From the NCBI RefSeq assembly GCF_947503125.1, contig NZ_CANNCR010000001.1:124001-188000 (forward strand): a stretch of 64,000 nucleotides of DNA. The letters run 5' to 3'. The translations under genes and the position numbers were made by a program. Of this stretch, positions 8,593 through 16,190 are shown in pieces. Source of the stretch: an uncultured Metabacillus sp. (GTDB lineage Bacteria; Bacillota; Bacilli; Bacillales; Bacillaceae). The stretch's first letter is position 1; every line of letters starts with the position of its first letter. The notes beneath the pieces were generated by a model. That model made no database searches and had not been told where the DNA came from. It was given only the letters and a program-made list of their open reading frames with translations.

Positions 8593-9768
8593 GTGATTCG
8601 GGAAATTACAAATGAGGATTATCAGGATGTCATCGCATTATCAGAATATGCTTTTCAATATAAGGTTGCTGATCATGAAATGACTGAGGTAAAAAGAAAG
8701 TTAGATATGCAGTATATTCTAGGAGATTTCGAGGAAAATAAGCTTATTGCAAAGCTTCATGTATACCCTTTACAAGTGAAACTAAAAAACCAAGTGTTTA
8801 AAATGGGAGGGGTTGCCTCGGTAGCAACATGGCCAGAGGCAAGAAGGAACCGGAAAGTTGCAAGCTTACTAAATGAAAGTTTACATTGGATGAATAATGA
8901 AGGGTATGATATTTCATATTTGCATCCTTTTTCTGTTCCATTTTACCGAAAATTTGGCTGGGAAATGATTTGCTCGGAAAAATCTTATACCATATCGAAA
9001 GAAGATTTAATTTTTATACATAGTTCCAACGGATCCTTTATCCGAAAGACAAAGGAAGAGGCACTTTCTTCTTTAATGAATATATACGAGTTCTTTTCTG
9101 AAAAATATAATGGTCTGTTAATCCGAGATCAAAGCTGGTGGCAAGATGTTGTACTAAAGAAAGCTGAGCATGCTATTATACATGTGAATGATCAAAGACA
9201 AGAAGACGGTTATATGCTTTATACAGTGAAGGATCGCGAATTAATTGTTCATGAAGTTGTTGTATTAAATGAATCGACGAAAAAGGATTTTTGGAACTTT
9301 ATTTGTCAGCATGACTCAATGGTATCGTCAGTAAAATGGAAAACACATGAAGAAGATCGGATGACATTGTTTATCCCAAACCCTAGGGTTAAAACAGAAA
9401 TTCACCCTTATTTTATGGGGAGAATTGTTAATATCATAAGGTTTTTTGAAAAATATCCGTTTTATATTCAAGGTGAGGATCCGCTAATTTTGCATCTATC
9501 TGATCCGATATGTACATGGAATAATGGTACGTTCTTTTTACAAGGGAATTCGATTAAAACATTTCAAAAAGAAAAGGGTTCATGCACAAATCCGCCTAAA
9601 AAGGGATTAATCATAAATATTGGAACATTAACATCCATTTTACTTGGACATTCTGATCCACAAAAACTCTTTGAAATAGGTATGATTCAAGGTGAAGAAC
9701 AGCAAGTGATCTTACTTAAAGAAATGCTGCCATCTCAAGGGACATCAGTATTATTTGACTTTTTTTAA
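8593..9768 (+). CDS. Eis-like GNAT acetyltransferase with C-terminal sterol-carrier-like domain
   Basis: The 391-residue protein has the layout of the Eis/Eis-like family: an N-terminal GNAT domain, a second degenerate GNAT domain and a C-terminal SCP2-like domain. The first 130 residues show MGGVASVATWPEARRNRKVASLL, the acetyl-CoA-binding V-x-x-x-P-x-x-R-x-x-G/K-x-x region, and YLHPFSVPFYRKFGWE. Eis proteins acetylate aminoglycosides or other amines; the substrate here cannot be read from sequence. It has a GTG start with AAAGGGAG about 9 bases upstream. It is probably co-transcribed with the upstream GNAT gene and ends at a hairpin shared with the opposing YugN gene. Confidence 0.85.
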   Translation: MIREITNEDYQDVIALSEYAFQYKVADHEMTEVKRKLDMQYILGDFEENKLIAKLHVYPLQVKLKNQVFKMGGVASVATWPEARRNRKVASLLNESLHWMNNEGYDISYLHPFSVPFYRKFGWEMICSEKSYTISKEDLIFIHSSNGSFIRKTKEEALSSLMNIYEFFSEKYNGLLIRDQSWWQDVVLKKAEHAIIHVNDQRQEDGYMLYTVKDRELIVHEVVVLNESTKKDFWNFICQHDSMVSSVKWKTHEEDRMTLFIPNPRVKTEIHPYFMGRIVNIIRFFEKYPFYIQGEDPLILHLSDPICTWNNGTFFLQGNSIKTFQKEKGSCTNPPKKGLIINIGTLTSILLGHSDPQKLFEIGMIQGEEQQVILLKEMLPSQGTSVLFDFF

Positions 9769-9797
9769 AAAAGACTGCAAAAGAGTCAATTCAAAAC

Positions 9798-9884
9798 AAA
9801 AGGTCGGAACCCTTCGAACACAATATAGTGGATCTAATATTAGAAACTCCATCTATTCGTGTTTAGGGGCCTGACCCTTTTTAA
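9798..9884. terminator. Convergent hairpin of the GGGTC-GACCC type
   Basis: AAAAGGTCGGAAC near 9799 pairs with GGGGCCTGACCCTTTTT ending at about 9881, around a long AT-rich loop. It lies between the convergent Eis-like and YugN-like genes and could stop transcription from both sides. It belongs to the same sequence family as the hairpins near 12.5, 42.7 and 58.9 kb. Confidence 0.5.
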
Positions 9885-9891
9885 CTTGCAA

Positions 9892-10248
9892 TTATAGAGC
9901 TTTTTGTAATGCCTCAGAAACTTGCTTTAATACAGTTTTGCTAGTGTTAACAACACTTGCTGGGAAGTTTTCTCCTTCACCATACTCAACACCGTGTGGG
10001 TAGTAATATCTACCTAAAAGTGGTGTAATTAATTTGATGACTGCATGACGTCCGCCGACATCACCTTCTACAGCGTACCCTTGGATACGCAGATAATAAA
10101 TCTCCCCTTTTGTTTCGATTTTGCGATCATATGTAACACGCTCATAATCCCATTGACCCGCTAAAACAAGGCCATGATCTTCCATGATTTCAGTTAGACG
10201 AGATAAATCAAGTGTTACACCTTCAATACCTGTACCTTCCATTCTCAT
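9892..10248 (-). CDS. YugN-like family protein
   Basis: A 118-residue soluble protein of the YugN-like family (function unknown, found in Bacillus and relatives). Family-typical blocks are GTGIEGVTLDLSRL, VLAGQWDYERVTYDRK and RYYYPHGVEYGEGENFP. The position downstream of ctaG and before the CAP-domain gene matches B. subtilis ylbA, which I believe is also YugN-like, but I do not assign the symbol. The ATG at 10248 has AGGAGGG 8 bases upstream. It is transcribed alone, opposite to both neighbours. Confidence 0.85.
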   Translation of the reverse strand: MRMEGTGIEGVTLDLSRLTEIMEDHGLVLAGQWDYERVTYDRKIETKGEIYYLRIQGYAVEGDVGGRHAVIKLITPLLGRYYYPHGVEYGEGENFPASVVNTSKTVLKQVSEALQKAL

Positions 10249-10532
10249 ATGTATGTCCCTCCTAAAGCCTTTTCACCATAATATATTATAGCTTAATTAT
10301 CTTAAAAAGTTAAAGTGAAAATATTGTTTGCTTAGCTTAATCATGTACCATACCTTACATTGTGTAAACGCATAACAAAAAATGCACCTTAAAGAATCAA
10401 GCATCTTTTTTAATAATAGTACGAATGAATGCAACATGCAATGCAAAGTTATCAACTTTAATGGCAGGGCTTATTTTTATAGAGTTAAAACTTCCTTTAT
10501 GGGTAAAACTATTCGATGAAGGAGGGTGTACA

Positions 10533-11155
10533 ATGACTAAAACAATACAACGTTTAGTGATGCTTTTTTATTAATTGGGCTATTTTCATTCCCGCAAAAC
10601 GTTTTTGGCCAAACGACTACTCATACTGTTAGAAGCGGGGATACTCTATGGCTTATTTCACAGCGTTATCAGGTTGGCTTATCAGAAATTATAAATGCCA
10701 ATCCACAGTTTAAAAATCCTAATTTAATTTATCCGGGTCAAAAGGTGAACATTCCACAAATAAGTGGAACAAAATCAATTGAACAGCAGGTGATCTCACT
10801 AACAAATGCTGAAAGACAGAAGGCGGGATTACCTCCATTAAGAGGAAATTGGGAATTATCACGAGTAGCTCGCTATAAATCTGTTGATATGAGAGACCGA
10901 AATTACTTCAGTCATACTTCACCTACATATGGGTCGCCATTTACGATGATGAAAAACTTTGGGATCTCTTACAGAACAGCAGCAGAAAATATTGCTGCTG
11001 GGCAGCGAACTCCTGAGGCAGTCGTAAAAGCGTGGATGCAGAGCCCGGGGCATCGTGCCAATATATTGAAGCGTGATGTTACAGAAATTGGTGTTGGGTA
11101 TGCAAAAGGCGGTTCATATGGTCACTATTGGACACAGATGTTTATCGGAAGGTAA
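10533..11155 (+). pseudogene. LysM-CAP secreted protein, frameshifted in the signal peptide
   Basis: Reading from the ATG at 10533 (GGAGGG upstream) gives MTKTIQRLVMLFY and then a stop at 10572. The +2 frame continues the signal peptide as LLIGLFSFPQNVFG, followed by a LysM domain (HTVRSGDTLWLISQRYQVG to YPGQKVNIP) and a C-terminal CAP/SCP domain with the family motifs YFSHTSPTYG, AAENIAAGQ and HRANIL. One added T in the T6 run at 10564-10569 would rejoin the frames. The downstream part is open, with a GTG at 10745, but from there it would lack both signal peptide and LysM domain. It is a recent pseudogene, a slippage-prone gene or a sequencing error in the T run. The intact protein would be secreted and bind the wall. 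Confidence 0.85.
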
Positions 11156-11183
11156 TATAGTTTTATGTCACAATGTTATTCGG

Positions 11184-11215
11184 TAGACACCTTTTTTGCA
11201 GGTGTCTATTTTTTA
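11184..11215 (+). terminator. Terminator after the LysM-CAP gene
   Basis: Stem TAGACACC (11184-11191) and GGTGTCTA (11201-11208) around a 9-base loop, followed by a run of T. Confidence 0.88.
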
Positions 11216-11443
11216 TCCACCAGATCATAAATATTTAGTATAATATAATAAGAAACCCATATTAAGATGGAGAACTTACGAATTCTTTATATTAGAAAAA
11301 TCGATAAACATATACTATACTACGTTTAACAGACTATTTGGTCGGGAACAATAGTATTAATATATACACTACAAATAACTAGTATATCAATCGTCACATT
11401 TCATATAATGATAGAAAGCAGAGCTGTAAAGGAGGGGATTAAA

Positions 11444-12502
11444 CTGCGTATTTTGATCCGAACGGTCGTCATTTTTTTAATCATCTTTTTAAGTTACACC
11501 CTATTTATCTATTTTGGCCAATATACTCCATCTGAGCAACATGAGGAAGAAAATGTTCAGATTTCGAATGAAGAATTATTAAAGGAAGAGTCTGAGAAAA
11601 AAGTTCAAACAGCTAAGCTGCCTGATGAGGGGATATTGTCCTTAATGAATAAATCCTCAGAAGAAATCACAGCTCTTTTTGGAGAACCAGACCGGATTGA
11701 CCCTTCTGCGTATGATTATGATTGGTGGATTTATCAAGTGTCTGATAAGCAATACTTGCAAATCGGAATATTAGGTCAGCGGGTTGTAACTGTATATGCC
11801 ATCGGTAGTGATGTCAACGCAGAGCCATTTAAAATTGGACAACCTGTCCAGGAAGTATTCAAAATTGCACCTGTTTCCCCAAGTATTTCATTAGAATATG
11901 AAGGAAATTCATACCGATTTGAATTTTCTGAGGAAGATATGAATACAAGACCTACTGTTAAGCTAGAAGATGTTTATGTGCAATTATATATTGATAAGTT
12001 TGATGGAATATTATCAAGTATACGTGTGTTGGATGCCGAAACATTCATAAAGCAGCGTTCATATGAAGTAACATATCGCGGAGAACTCATTGAAGCTGAC
12101 GAAATTAGTGAAGCAAAATGGGAAAAAATAGAGAATGGGGCAGAACAACAAATTTTGTCGATAACAAATGTCATTCGTGCCCGTCATAATGTGCCCGCTG
12201 TTAAGTGGGACGATTCGACATCAGAGGTTGCCTTTTTACACAGTCAGGATATGAAGGTTAATGATTATTTCTCACATGAATCCCCAACTGAAGGAACATT
12301 AGTTGACCGGCTTGCCGATCTAGATGTGATATATGAAATGGCTGGTGAAAATATTGCCGCACAATATGTAGATGGGATAGCAGCTTCAGAGGGCTGGTTG
12401 AATAGCAAGGGACACCGTGAAACATTATTAAATGAAGAATTTACTCATTTAGGTGTAGGTGTTGATGGTTTGTATTACACGCAAAATTTTATTAAAAAAT
12501 GA
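11444..12502 (+). CDS. ylbC: CAP-domain protein YlbC, membrane anchored
   Basis: The 352-residue protein has an N-terminal membrane anchor (LIRTVVIFLIIFLSYTLFIYFG), a CAP-associated N-terminal domain at about residues 70-205 and a C-terminal CAP/SCP domain with SQDMKVNDYFSHESPTEG, AGENIAAQY and SKGHRETLLN. This layout matches YlbC of Bacillus. The longest frame starts at an ATG at 11408 with no ribosome site. AGGAGG lies exactly 8 bases before a CTG at 11444, so a CTG start is the better fit; a TTG at 11453 is the other choice. Its biochemical role is not established; CAP domains in bacteria are usually extracellular. Confidence 0.85.
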   Translation: MRILIRTVVIFLIIFLSYTLFIYFGQYTPSEQHEEENVQISNEELLKEESEKKVQTAKLPDEGILSLMNKSSEEITALFGEPDRIDPSAYDYDWWIYQVSDKQYLQIGILGQRVVTVYAIGSDVNAEPFKIGQPVQEVFKIAPVSPSISLEYEGNSYRFEFSEEDMNTRPTVKLEDVYVQLYIDKFDGILSSIRVLDAETFIKQRSYEVTYRGELIEADEISEAKWEKIENGAEQQILSITNVIRARHNVPAVKWDDSTSEVAFLHSQDMKVNDYFSHESPTEGTLVDRLADLDVIYEMAGENIAAQYVDGIAASEGWLNSKGHRETLLNEEFTHLGVGVDGLYYTQNFIKK

Positions 12503-12516
12503 AAACAGCTTGAAAA

Positions 12517-12600
12517 TTAAAAAGGGTCTGATGTCTCCAATTAACCAATATATGAATTATAGGCATCCATATATTGTACTTGGGAGATGCGACCCTTTTA
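12517..12600. terminator. Bidirectional hairpin after ylbC
   Basis: AAAAAGGGTC at about 12518 pairs with GACCCTTTTATTTT near 12591-12602, and an inner CTCC/GGAG pairing tightens the loop. It lies between convergent ylbC and the thioesterase gene and has T runs on both strands. Confidence 0.65.
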
Positions 12601-12645
12601 TTTTGGGTAAACTTCTATATGTATAGTTGTACCTTTTTTGGCAAT

Positions 12646-13134
12646 TTAACTCCGGTTTATAATAAAAAAGCTTGCAGTACTATGTGCTATTAGTGTTCCA
12701 TCGTCTCGGAAAACTTTTCCTTCTGTTACAACTGTTTTATTTCCCTTATGAATAATGTTGGTTTTGCATGTTAATTCTTTTCCAACACCAGGGGCTACAT
12801 AATTAATTTTTATTTCTGTGGTTACAGCAGTCTTGTTTGGAGGCAATACGTGATGAACAAGCCCCCCCATAGCTGAATCTAACAGAGTGGCAGTAATACC
12901 GCCATGGACAATTTGTAATGAATTTTGGATAATCGGAGTATTTGGGATTTTTATGGTGAAATGATTATCTTTAAATTCACCTTCCGCATGAAGGAGTGCA
13001 CCGATATAAGAGCCCTTTTCATGAAATTGTTTCCTTTTTAACCCGCTGAGTAAAAGCTGAAGGACATATTGATCCTCATCATCTGCCTCTTGTAAAATCT
13101 CTTTCGTCAATTGCAATAGCTCTTCTTTTGTCAT
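12646..13134 (-). CDS. PaaI-type hot-dog fold thioesterase
   Basis: A 162-residue protein whose C-terminal two thirds form a hot-dog domain of the PaaI/4HBT superfamily, which hydrolyses acyl-CoA thioesters. The signature HGGITATLLDSAMGGL near residue 78 carries the conserved histidine-glycine pair and the acidic residue on the central helix. It is followed by TTEIKINYVAPG and a strand ending ASFFII. The substrate is unknown. The start has GAGAGGG 7 bases upstream. It is a single gene opposite to ylbC and ylbD and is absent from the B. subtilis order as I know it. Confidence 0.82.
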   Translation of the reverse strand: MTKEELLQLTKEILQEADDEDQYVLQLLLSGLKRKQFHEKGSYIGALLHAEGEFKDNHFTIKIPNTPIIQNSLQIVHGGITATLLDSAMGGLVHHVLPPNKTAVTTEIKINYVAPGVGKELTCKTNIIHKGNKTVVTEGKVFRDDGTLIAHSTASFFIINRS

Positions 13135-13286
13135 GGCTAACCCTCTCCTTTTGCTAGTGATATTTTACCAAAATATTCAATGTAGGAGCAATGATTAATT
13201 TAGTATCAAATTAAATAAAAAATGGGCGAACATTCATGTTTCTTTTTCGATAAGATATGATAGGTAAAAGCATTGAGGTGAAGATA

Positions 13287-13682
13287 ATGGCATCGAAAAA
13301 AACACATCAATCTGTTCAACAATTTAAGGAATTTGTCAAACAGCATCCTAAGCTCGTACAAGAAGTAAGAAAAGGAAACAAAGAATGGCAGGAAGTGTTT
13401 GAGGATTGGTACTTACTTGGTGAAAATGATGAAGTTTGGAAGCAATACCGGGAAGATCATATAGAAGAGGAACAAACAGCGAAAAAAAAAACCGACATTA
13501 TGTCTCAAGTGCTTGCGGCAGTAAAAAATATGGATATTAATACAGTTAACCATCATATTTCAAATATGAGCAATACAATATCAACAATACAAGGATTGTT
13601 TGATCAATTTGGATTATCAAAGGGTTCAAGACAGAGTTCATCTAATGGTAATCAACATCCTTTTTCATTTAGAAAGGATTGA
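13287..13682 (+). CDS. ylbD: Spore-coat-associated protein YlbD
   Basis: A 131-residue protein matching the YlbD family, annotated as a putative coat protein in B. subtilis. Recognisable is the N-terminal half SVQQFKEFVKQHPKLVQEVRKG followed by WQEVFEDWYLLGENDEVW; the C-terminal half is Ser/Asn/Gln-rich and probably disordered. The frame is open from 13257, but GAGGTG at 13275-13280 is 6 bases before the ATG at 13287. It is followed by ylbE after 32 bases, as in B. subtilis, and the pair ends at a terminator. Function is inferred from family only. Confidence 0.88.
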   Translation: MASKKTHQSVQQFKEFVKQHPKLVQEVRKGNKEWQEVFEDWYLLGENDEVWKQYREDHIEEEQTAKKKTDIMSQVLAAVKNMDINTVNHHISNMSNTISTIQGLFDQFGLSKGSRQSSSNGNQHPFSFRKD

Positions 13683-13714
13683 TCACTAATTGTGACTTCT
13701 GTAGGAGTGGTTAA

Positions 13715-13954
13715 ATGAGAAAAGAAGTACAAGAACATATTCGCGCAAATAAAGAACGGCAAAAATTTTTAAGAGAGCAGCCAATCTGGTTCCGAAAACT
13801 TTCAAGAAATCCCACTGATTTAGAGTCATTAGAACTAAATATGATGAATTACTATCAAAAAACAATCCCCCACAAAGTTCAGCAATTTTCAAATTCAGTA
13901 CAAATGGCCTCGATGATGATTGCAATGTTTCACTCGATGAGGCAACAAGACTAA
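13715..13954 (+). CDS. ylbE: YlbE family protein
   Basis: Small 79-residue protein of the YlbE-like family, restricted to Bacillaceae and of unknown function. The motif IRANKERQKFLREQPIWFRKLSRNP is the conserved core, followed by a helix LESLELNMMNYYQKTIPHKV. It is highly basic in the first half, with no membrane span. The start is supported by GTAGGAGTGG about 5 bases upstream. It is co-directional with ylbD and probably in the same transcript, which ends at the hairpin at 13954. Confidence 0.86.
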   Translation: MRKEVQEHIRANKERQKFLREQPIWFRKLSRNPTDLESLELNMMNYYQKTIPHKVQQFSNSVQMASMMIAMFHSMRQQD

Positions 13955-13982
13955 ACGACTTTTTATAAGTCGTTTTTGTCAA
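13954..13982 (+). terminator. Terminator after ylbE
   Basis: AACGACTT and AAGTCGTT around a 5-base loop, followed by TTTTGTC and a further T run. The stem begins at the ylbE stop codon. Confidence 0.85.
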
Positions 13983-14042
13983 TTTTTAACGACTCATGAT
14001 TTTAATCTTTATGGTAAACAATACTAAAAAGGAGGCGAAACA

Positions 14043-14471
14043 ATGAAGAGATTATTAGCTCTTTTTGTGATCATACTTTGTTTGTCAGGTTGTACAGAGG
14101 ACAAGCCAAGGCCAGAAGGTTCCGTAAATGTAATCCCGATTCAAATTGCAGATGTATCAAAGGATGCTATTGAAGTTGTAAGCCAAAAAAGTCAATCACC
14201 TTTCACCATAAAACATCATGTGAGGAATAGGGCTGTTTATGTGGAATGTTATATTCCGAATTTTATATTTAAAGAAGCAGGCGGAAAAAAAGTAGCAGGT
14301 GAAGGTCATCTTACCGTCTATGTAGATGGTAAAAAAGTTGATGATATGAATACGGCAGCTTTTGTAGTAAGAGGGCTTGAACAGGGAAATCATATTATAA
14401 CAGTTGAGGTTGTTCATAATGATTCCTCTAGTTATAATCTGAAAAAAACGTGGGAAGTCACCATCCAATAA
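14043..14471 (+). CDS. Predicted lipoprotein of unknown function
   Basis: A 142-residue predicted lipoprotein. The signal peptide MKRLLALFVIILCLSGC ends in a lipobox with Cys 17. The rest is a small beta-rich domain with GHLTVYVDGKKVDD near residue 85 and GNHIITVEVVHND near 117, which suggests an immunoglobulin-like or copper-chaperone-like fold, but I cannot name a family. AAAAGGAGGCG is 4 bases upstream of the ATG. It sits alone between ylbE and ricF, where B. subtilis has no such gene that I know of. Confidence 0.8.
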   Translation: MKRLLALFVIILCLSGCTEDKPRPEGSVNVIPIQIADVSKDAIEVVSQKSQSPFTIKHHVRNRAVYVECYIPNFIFKEAGGKKVAGEGHLTVYVDGKKVDDMNTAAFVVRGLEQGNHIITVEVVHNDSSSYNLKKTWEVTIQ

Positions 14472-14546
14472 ACCAAACTCAAAGGGCAGATGTTTTTCAT
14501 TTTTTAGCAAACGTGGTAAAATGAATGACGGAGGTGCAAATACTCT

Positions 14547-14996
14547 ATGTTTGCTACTATGGAAAGCATGTTACTGCTTGATCAAGCAGATCATCTTGCG
14601 GAATTAGTGCTTCAATCTGAACCGGCTGAAGCATATCGCCGCAGTTATTATAGATTAAAAAATGATAAAAACGCGCAACAGCTTATTTCTCAATTTACAA
14701 AAACAAAGGATTTATATGAAGATGTCCAGCGTTTTGGTAAATATCATCCTGATTATCGAAAGATATCAAAGGAAATGAGAGATATAAAAAGAGAGCTCGA
14801 TTTAAATGAGAGTGTAGCTACTTTTAAAAAAGCTGAAAATGAATTGCAAGCTTTACTTGATGAAATCAGTGTTCAAGTTGGTCAAGCCGTTTCTGAACAT
14901 ATTAAAGTTCCGACCGGAAATCCATTTTTTGATACAGGTTCAAGTTGCGGCGGAGGTTGTGGTTCAGGCGGAAGCTGCGGTTGCAAGGTTTCTTAA
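14547..14996 (+). CDS. ricF: RicF (YlbF), Fe-S protein of the RicAFT complex
   Basis: Subunit of the RicA-RicF-RicT complex, which in B. subtilis carries Fe-S clusters, promotes RNase Y-dependent mRNA maturation and affects competence, biofilm formation and sporulation. The 149-residue protein has a long helical YlbF/YmcA domain (YEDVQRFGKYHPDYRKISKEMR) and ends in a Cys-rich tail CGGGCGSGGSCGCKVS, nearly the same as in B. subtilis. The start has GGAGGTG about 8 bases upstream. A GAGACAGCCTC-type hairpin begins right at the stop codon and may end the transcript. Confidence 0.95.
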   Translation: MFATMESMLLLDQADHLAELVLQSEPAEAYRRSYYRLKNDKNAQQLISQFTKTKDLYEDVQRFGKYHPDYRKISKEMRDIKRELDLNESVATFKKAENELQALLDEISVQVGQAVSEHIKVPTGNPFFDTGSSCGGGCGSGGSCGCKVS

Positions 14997-15104
14997 GAGG
15001 TTGTCTCAAACTAAAGAGTTAGACCCAAAAACACAATATAGGACGAAAGTTTCCTTATATTGATATTTGTTGAAGGGGATCAGCTCTTTTGAGACAGCCT
15101 CTCA
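14997..15104. repeat. Long inverted repeat of the GAGGCTGTCTC family
   Basis: GAGGTTGTCTCAAA (14997-15010) pairs with TTTGAGACAGCCTC (15088-15101) over 14 bases with one G-U, enclosing 77 bases. Related elements occur at 32.55 and 42.74 kb. It starts immediately after the ricF stop and can act as its transcript end. Confidence 0.75.
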
Positions 15105-15292
15105 TTTTATGGTTAAATTTGTTTTACTAAAAATTTTTTTGATGAAATATTGTGAGAAGTGAAAATTTTTGCTAGACTTTGTATGATTGATTAGTTAGAA
15201 ATTTATTTCGTCTTTTTCACTGAGTCTGGTTACAGACTTCCGACATCATTGAAAAGCGCAAGCGTTTTTCTTATTTATAAGGGAGAATCATT

Positions 15293-15565
15293 ATGTTTGA
15301 AAAGCGACAAGGTATCGTTGTTTGGCTTCACTCATTAAAACATATAAAGATGCTTAGAAAATTCGGAAACGTCCACTATGTTTCAAAAAGGCTGAAATAT
15401 GTTGTTCTATATTGCAATATGGAAATGGCGGAACAAACTGTACAAAAGCTTACATCCTATTCGTTCGTTAAACATGCAGAGCCTTCTTATAAGCCTTACT
15501 TAAAATTAGAATATGAATCCAAGGTGGATAAGGCGAAGGAATATGATTATAAGATTGGTTTATAA
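15293..15565 (+). CDS. ylbG: YlbG family protein (DUF2129)
   Basis: A 90-residue protein of the YlbG family, conserved in Bacilli and of unknown function. The sequence [36 protein letters not shown] and the closing [11 protein letters not shown] are typical; the pattern of strands and helices suggests a small ferredoxin-like fold. AAGGGAGAA lies about 6 bases before the ATG. The gene follows ricF as in B. subtilis, after 296 bases that hold the inverted repeat at 14997-15104. It ends at a strong terminator. Confidence 0.9.
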   Translation: MFEKRQGIVVWLHSLKHIKMLRKFGNVHYVSKRLKYVVLYCNMEMAEQTVQKLTSYSFVKHAEPSYKPYLKLEYESKVDKAKEYDYKIGL

Positions 15566-15584
15566 TCTGTGACTATTATATGGT

Positions 15585-15626
15585 AAAAAGCAGACCATTG
15601 GATAACTAAAGGTCTGCTTTTATTAA
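15585..15626. terminator. Terminator between ylbG and the convergent gene
   Basis: AAAAGCAGACC (15586-15596) and GGTCTGCTTTT (15611-15621), an 11-base perfect stem with T on both flanks, so it works in either direction. Confidence 0.9.
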
Positions 15627-15651
15627 AATTAACAGAATGCCAATCAATGAG

Positions 15652-16041
15652 CTATTGTAATGGCGGGATATAATGATTCAGTCTCAGGATCCCAATTAGA
15701 TACTGATAATATAGGTCCAGTTCATTAAACATTGTAGATGGCTTAACAGTAATTTGAATAATCTCCTTATTTAAAAAGGAAGCTATCTCTTCAAACAACT
15801 CATATCGTTTATTTTGCGTGAAGTTAGGGTTTGGAATTCCTTCTCGGCATATATAAAGCGCTTGAAAATTCCCTGGATCAGTAGGCCGCATAACTACAAC
15901 TAAAGAAGTAACTTCACGTTCATTTACTTTTGTATGTAAGGCAATCAGTTTCGATACACGGTGTTTATTTGCTTTGGCATTTTCAATAAGTTCATAAATA
16001 TCTGAGTAGCCTTCACCCATTTCTATAAATCGTTGAATCAT
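15652..16041 (-). CDS. Conserved Bacillaceae protein of unknown function
   Basis: A 129-residue soluble protein. The start MIQRFIEMGEGYSDIYELIE, the strand LVVVMRPTDPGNFQALYICREGIP and the C-terminal YYQYLIGILRLNHYIPPL are clear landmarks, and I have seen similar proteins only in Bacillaceae. Some databases label such sequences with a kinase-related name that the sequence does not support. I take the ATG at 16041 with AGGGGGAAGG just upstream, not the TTG at 16059. It is transcribed opposite to rsmD, and a minus-strand terminator lies 110 bases before its start. Confidence 0.7.
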   Translation of the reverse strand: MIQRFIEMGEGYSDIYELIENAKANKHRVSKLIALHTKVNEREVTSLVVVMRPTDPGNFQALYICREGIPNPNFTQNKRYELFEEIASFLNKEIIQITVKPSTMFNELDLYYQYLIGILRLNHYIPPLQ

Positions 16042-16151
16042 TGTCCTTCCCCCTAACAAGTAAAATTTTTTTGTTTATTTAAATGTCCGACACATTACTA
16101 TATCATGAAGAGAAATAAATGAGAAGAATAGAGAAAATTTTTAAGGAATAA

Positions 16152-16184
16152 ATAAAAAAACCCTGCAAATATTCTCTGCAGGGT
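16152..16184 (-). terminator. Minus-strand terminator upstream of the gene at 15652-16041
   Basis: ACCCTGCA (16160-16167) and TGCAGGGT (16177-16184) form an 8-base stem. On the minus strand it is followed by TTTTTTT (16153-16160). It would stop transcripts coming from the rsmD side before they reach the gene starting at 16041. It could end an antisense RNA or act as an attenuator. Confidence 0.7.
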
Positions 16185-16190
16185 CCTTCA

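Noticed and set aside
8018-9768. The two acetyltransferases as a toxin-antitoxin or resistance cassette
   Set aside because: TacT-type toxins pair with a small DNA-binding antitoxin, which is missing. The Eis-like gene could modify drugs, but nothing in the sequence shows it, so only the family is claimed.
10745-11155. Taking the LysM-CAP gene as an intact CAP protein from the GTG at 10745
   Set aside because: This start has no good ribosome site and cuts off the signal peptide and LysM domain, both of which are clearly encoded upstream in the same or adjoining frame.
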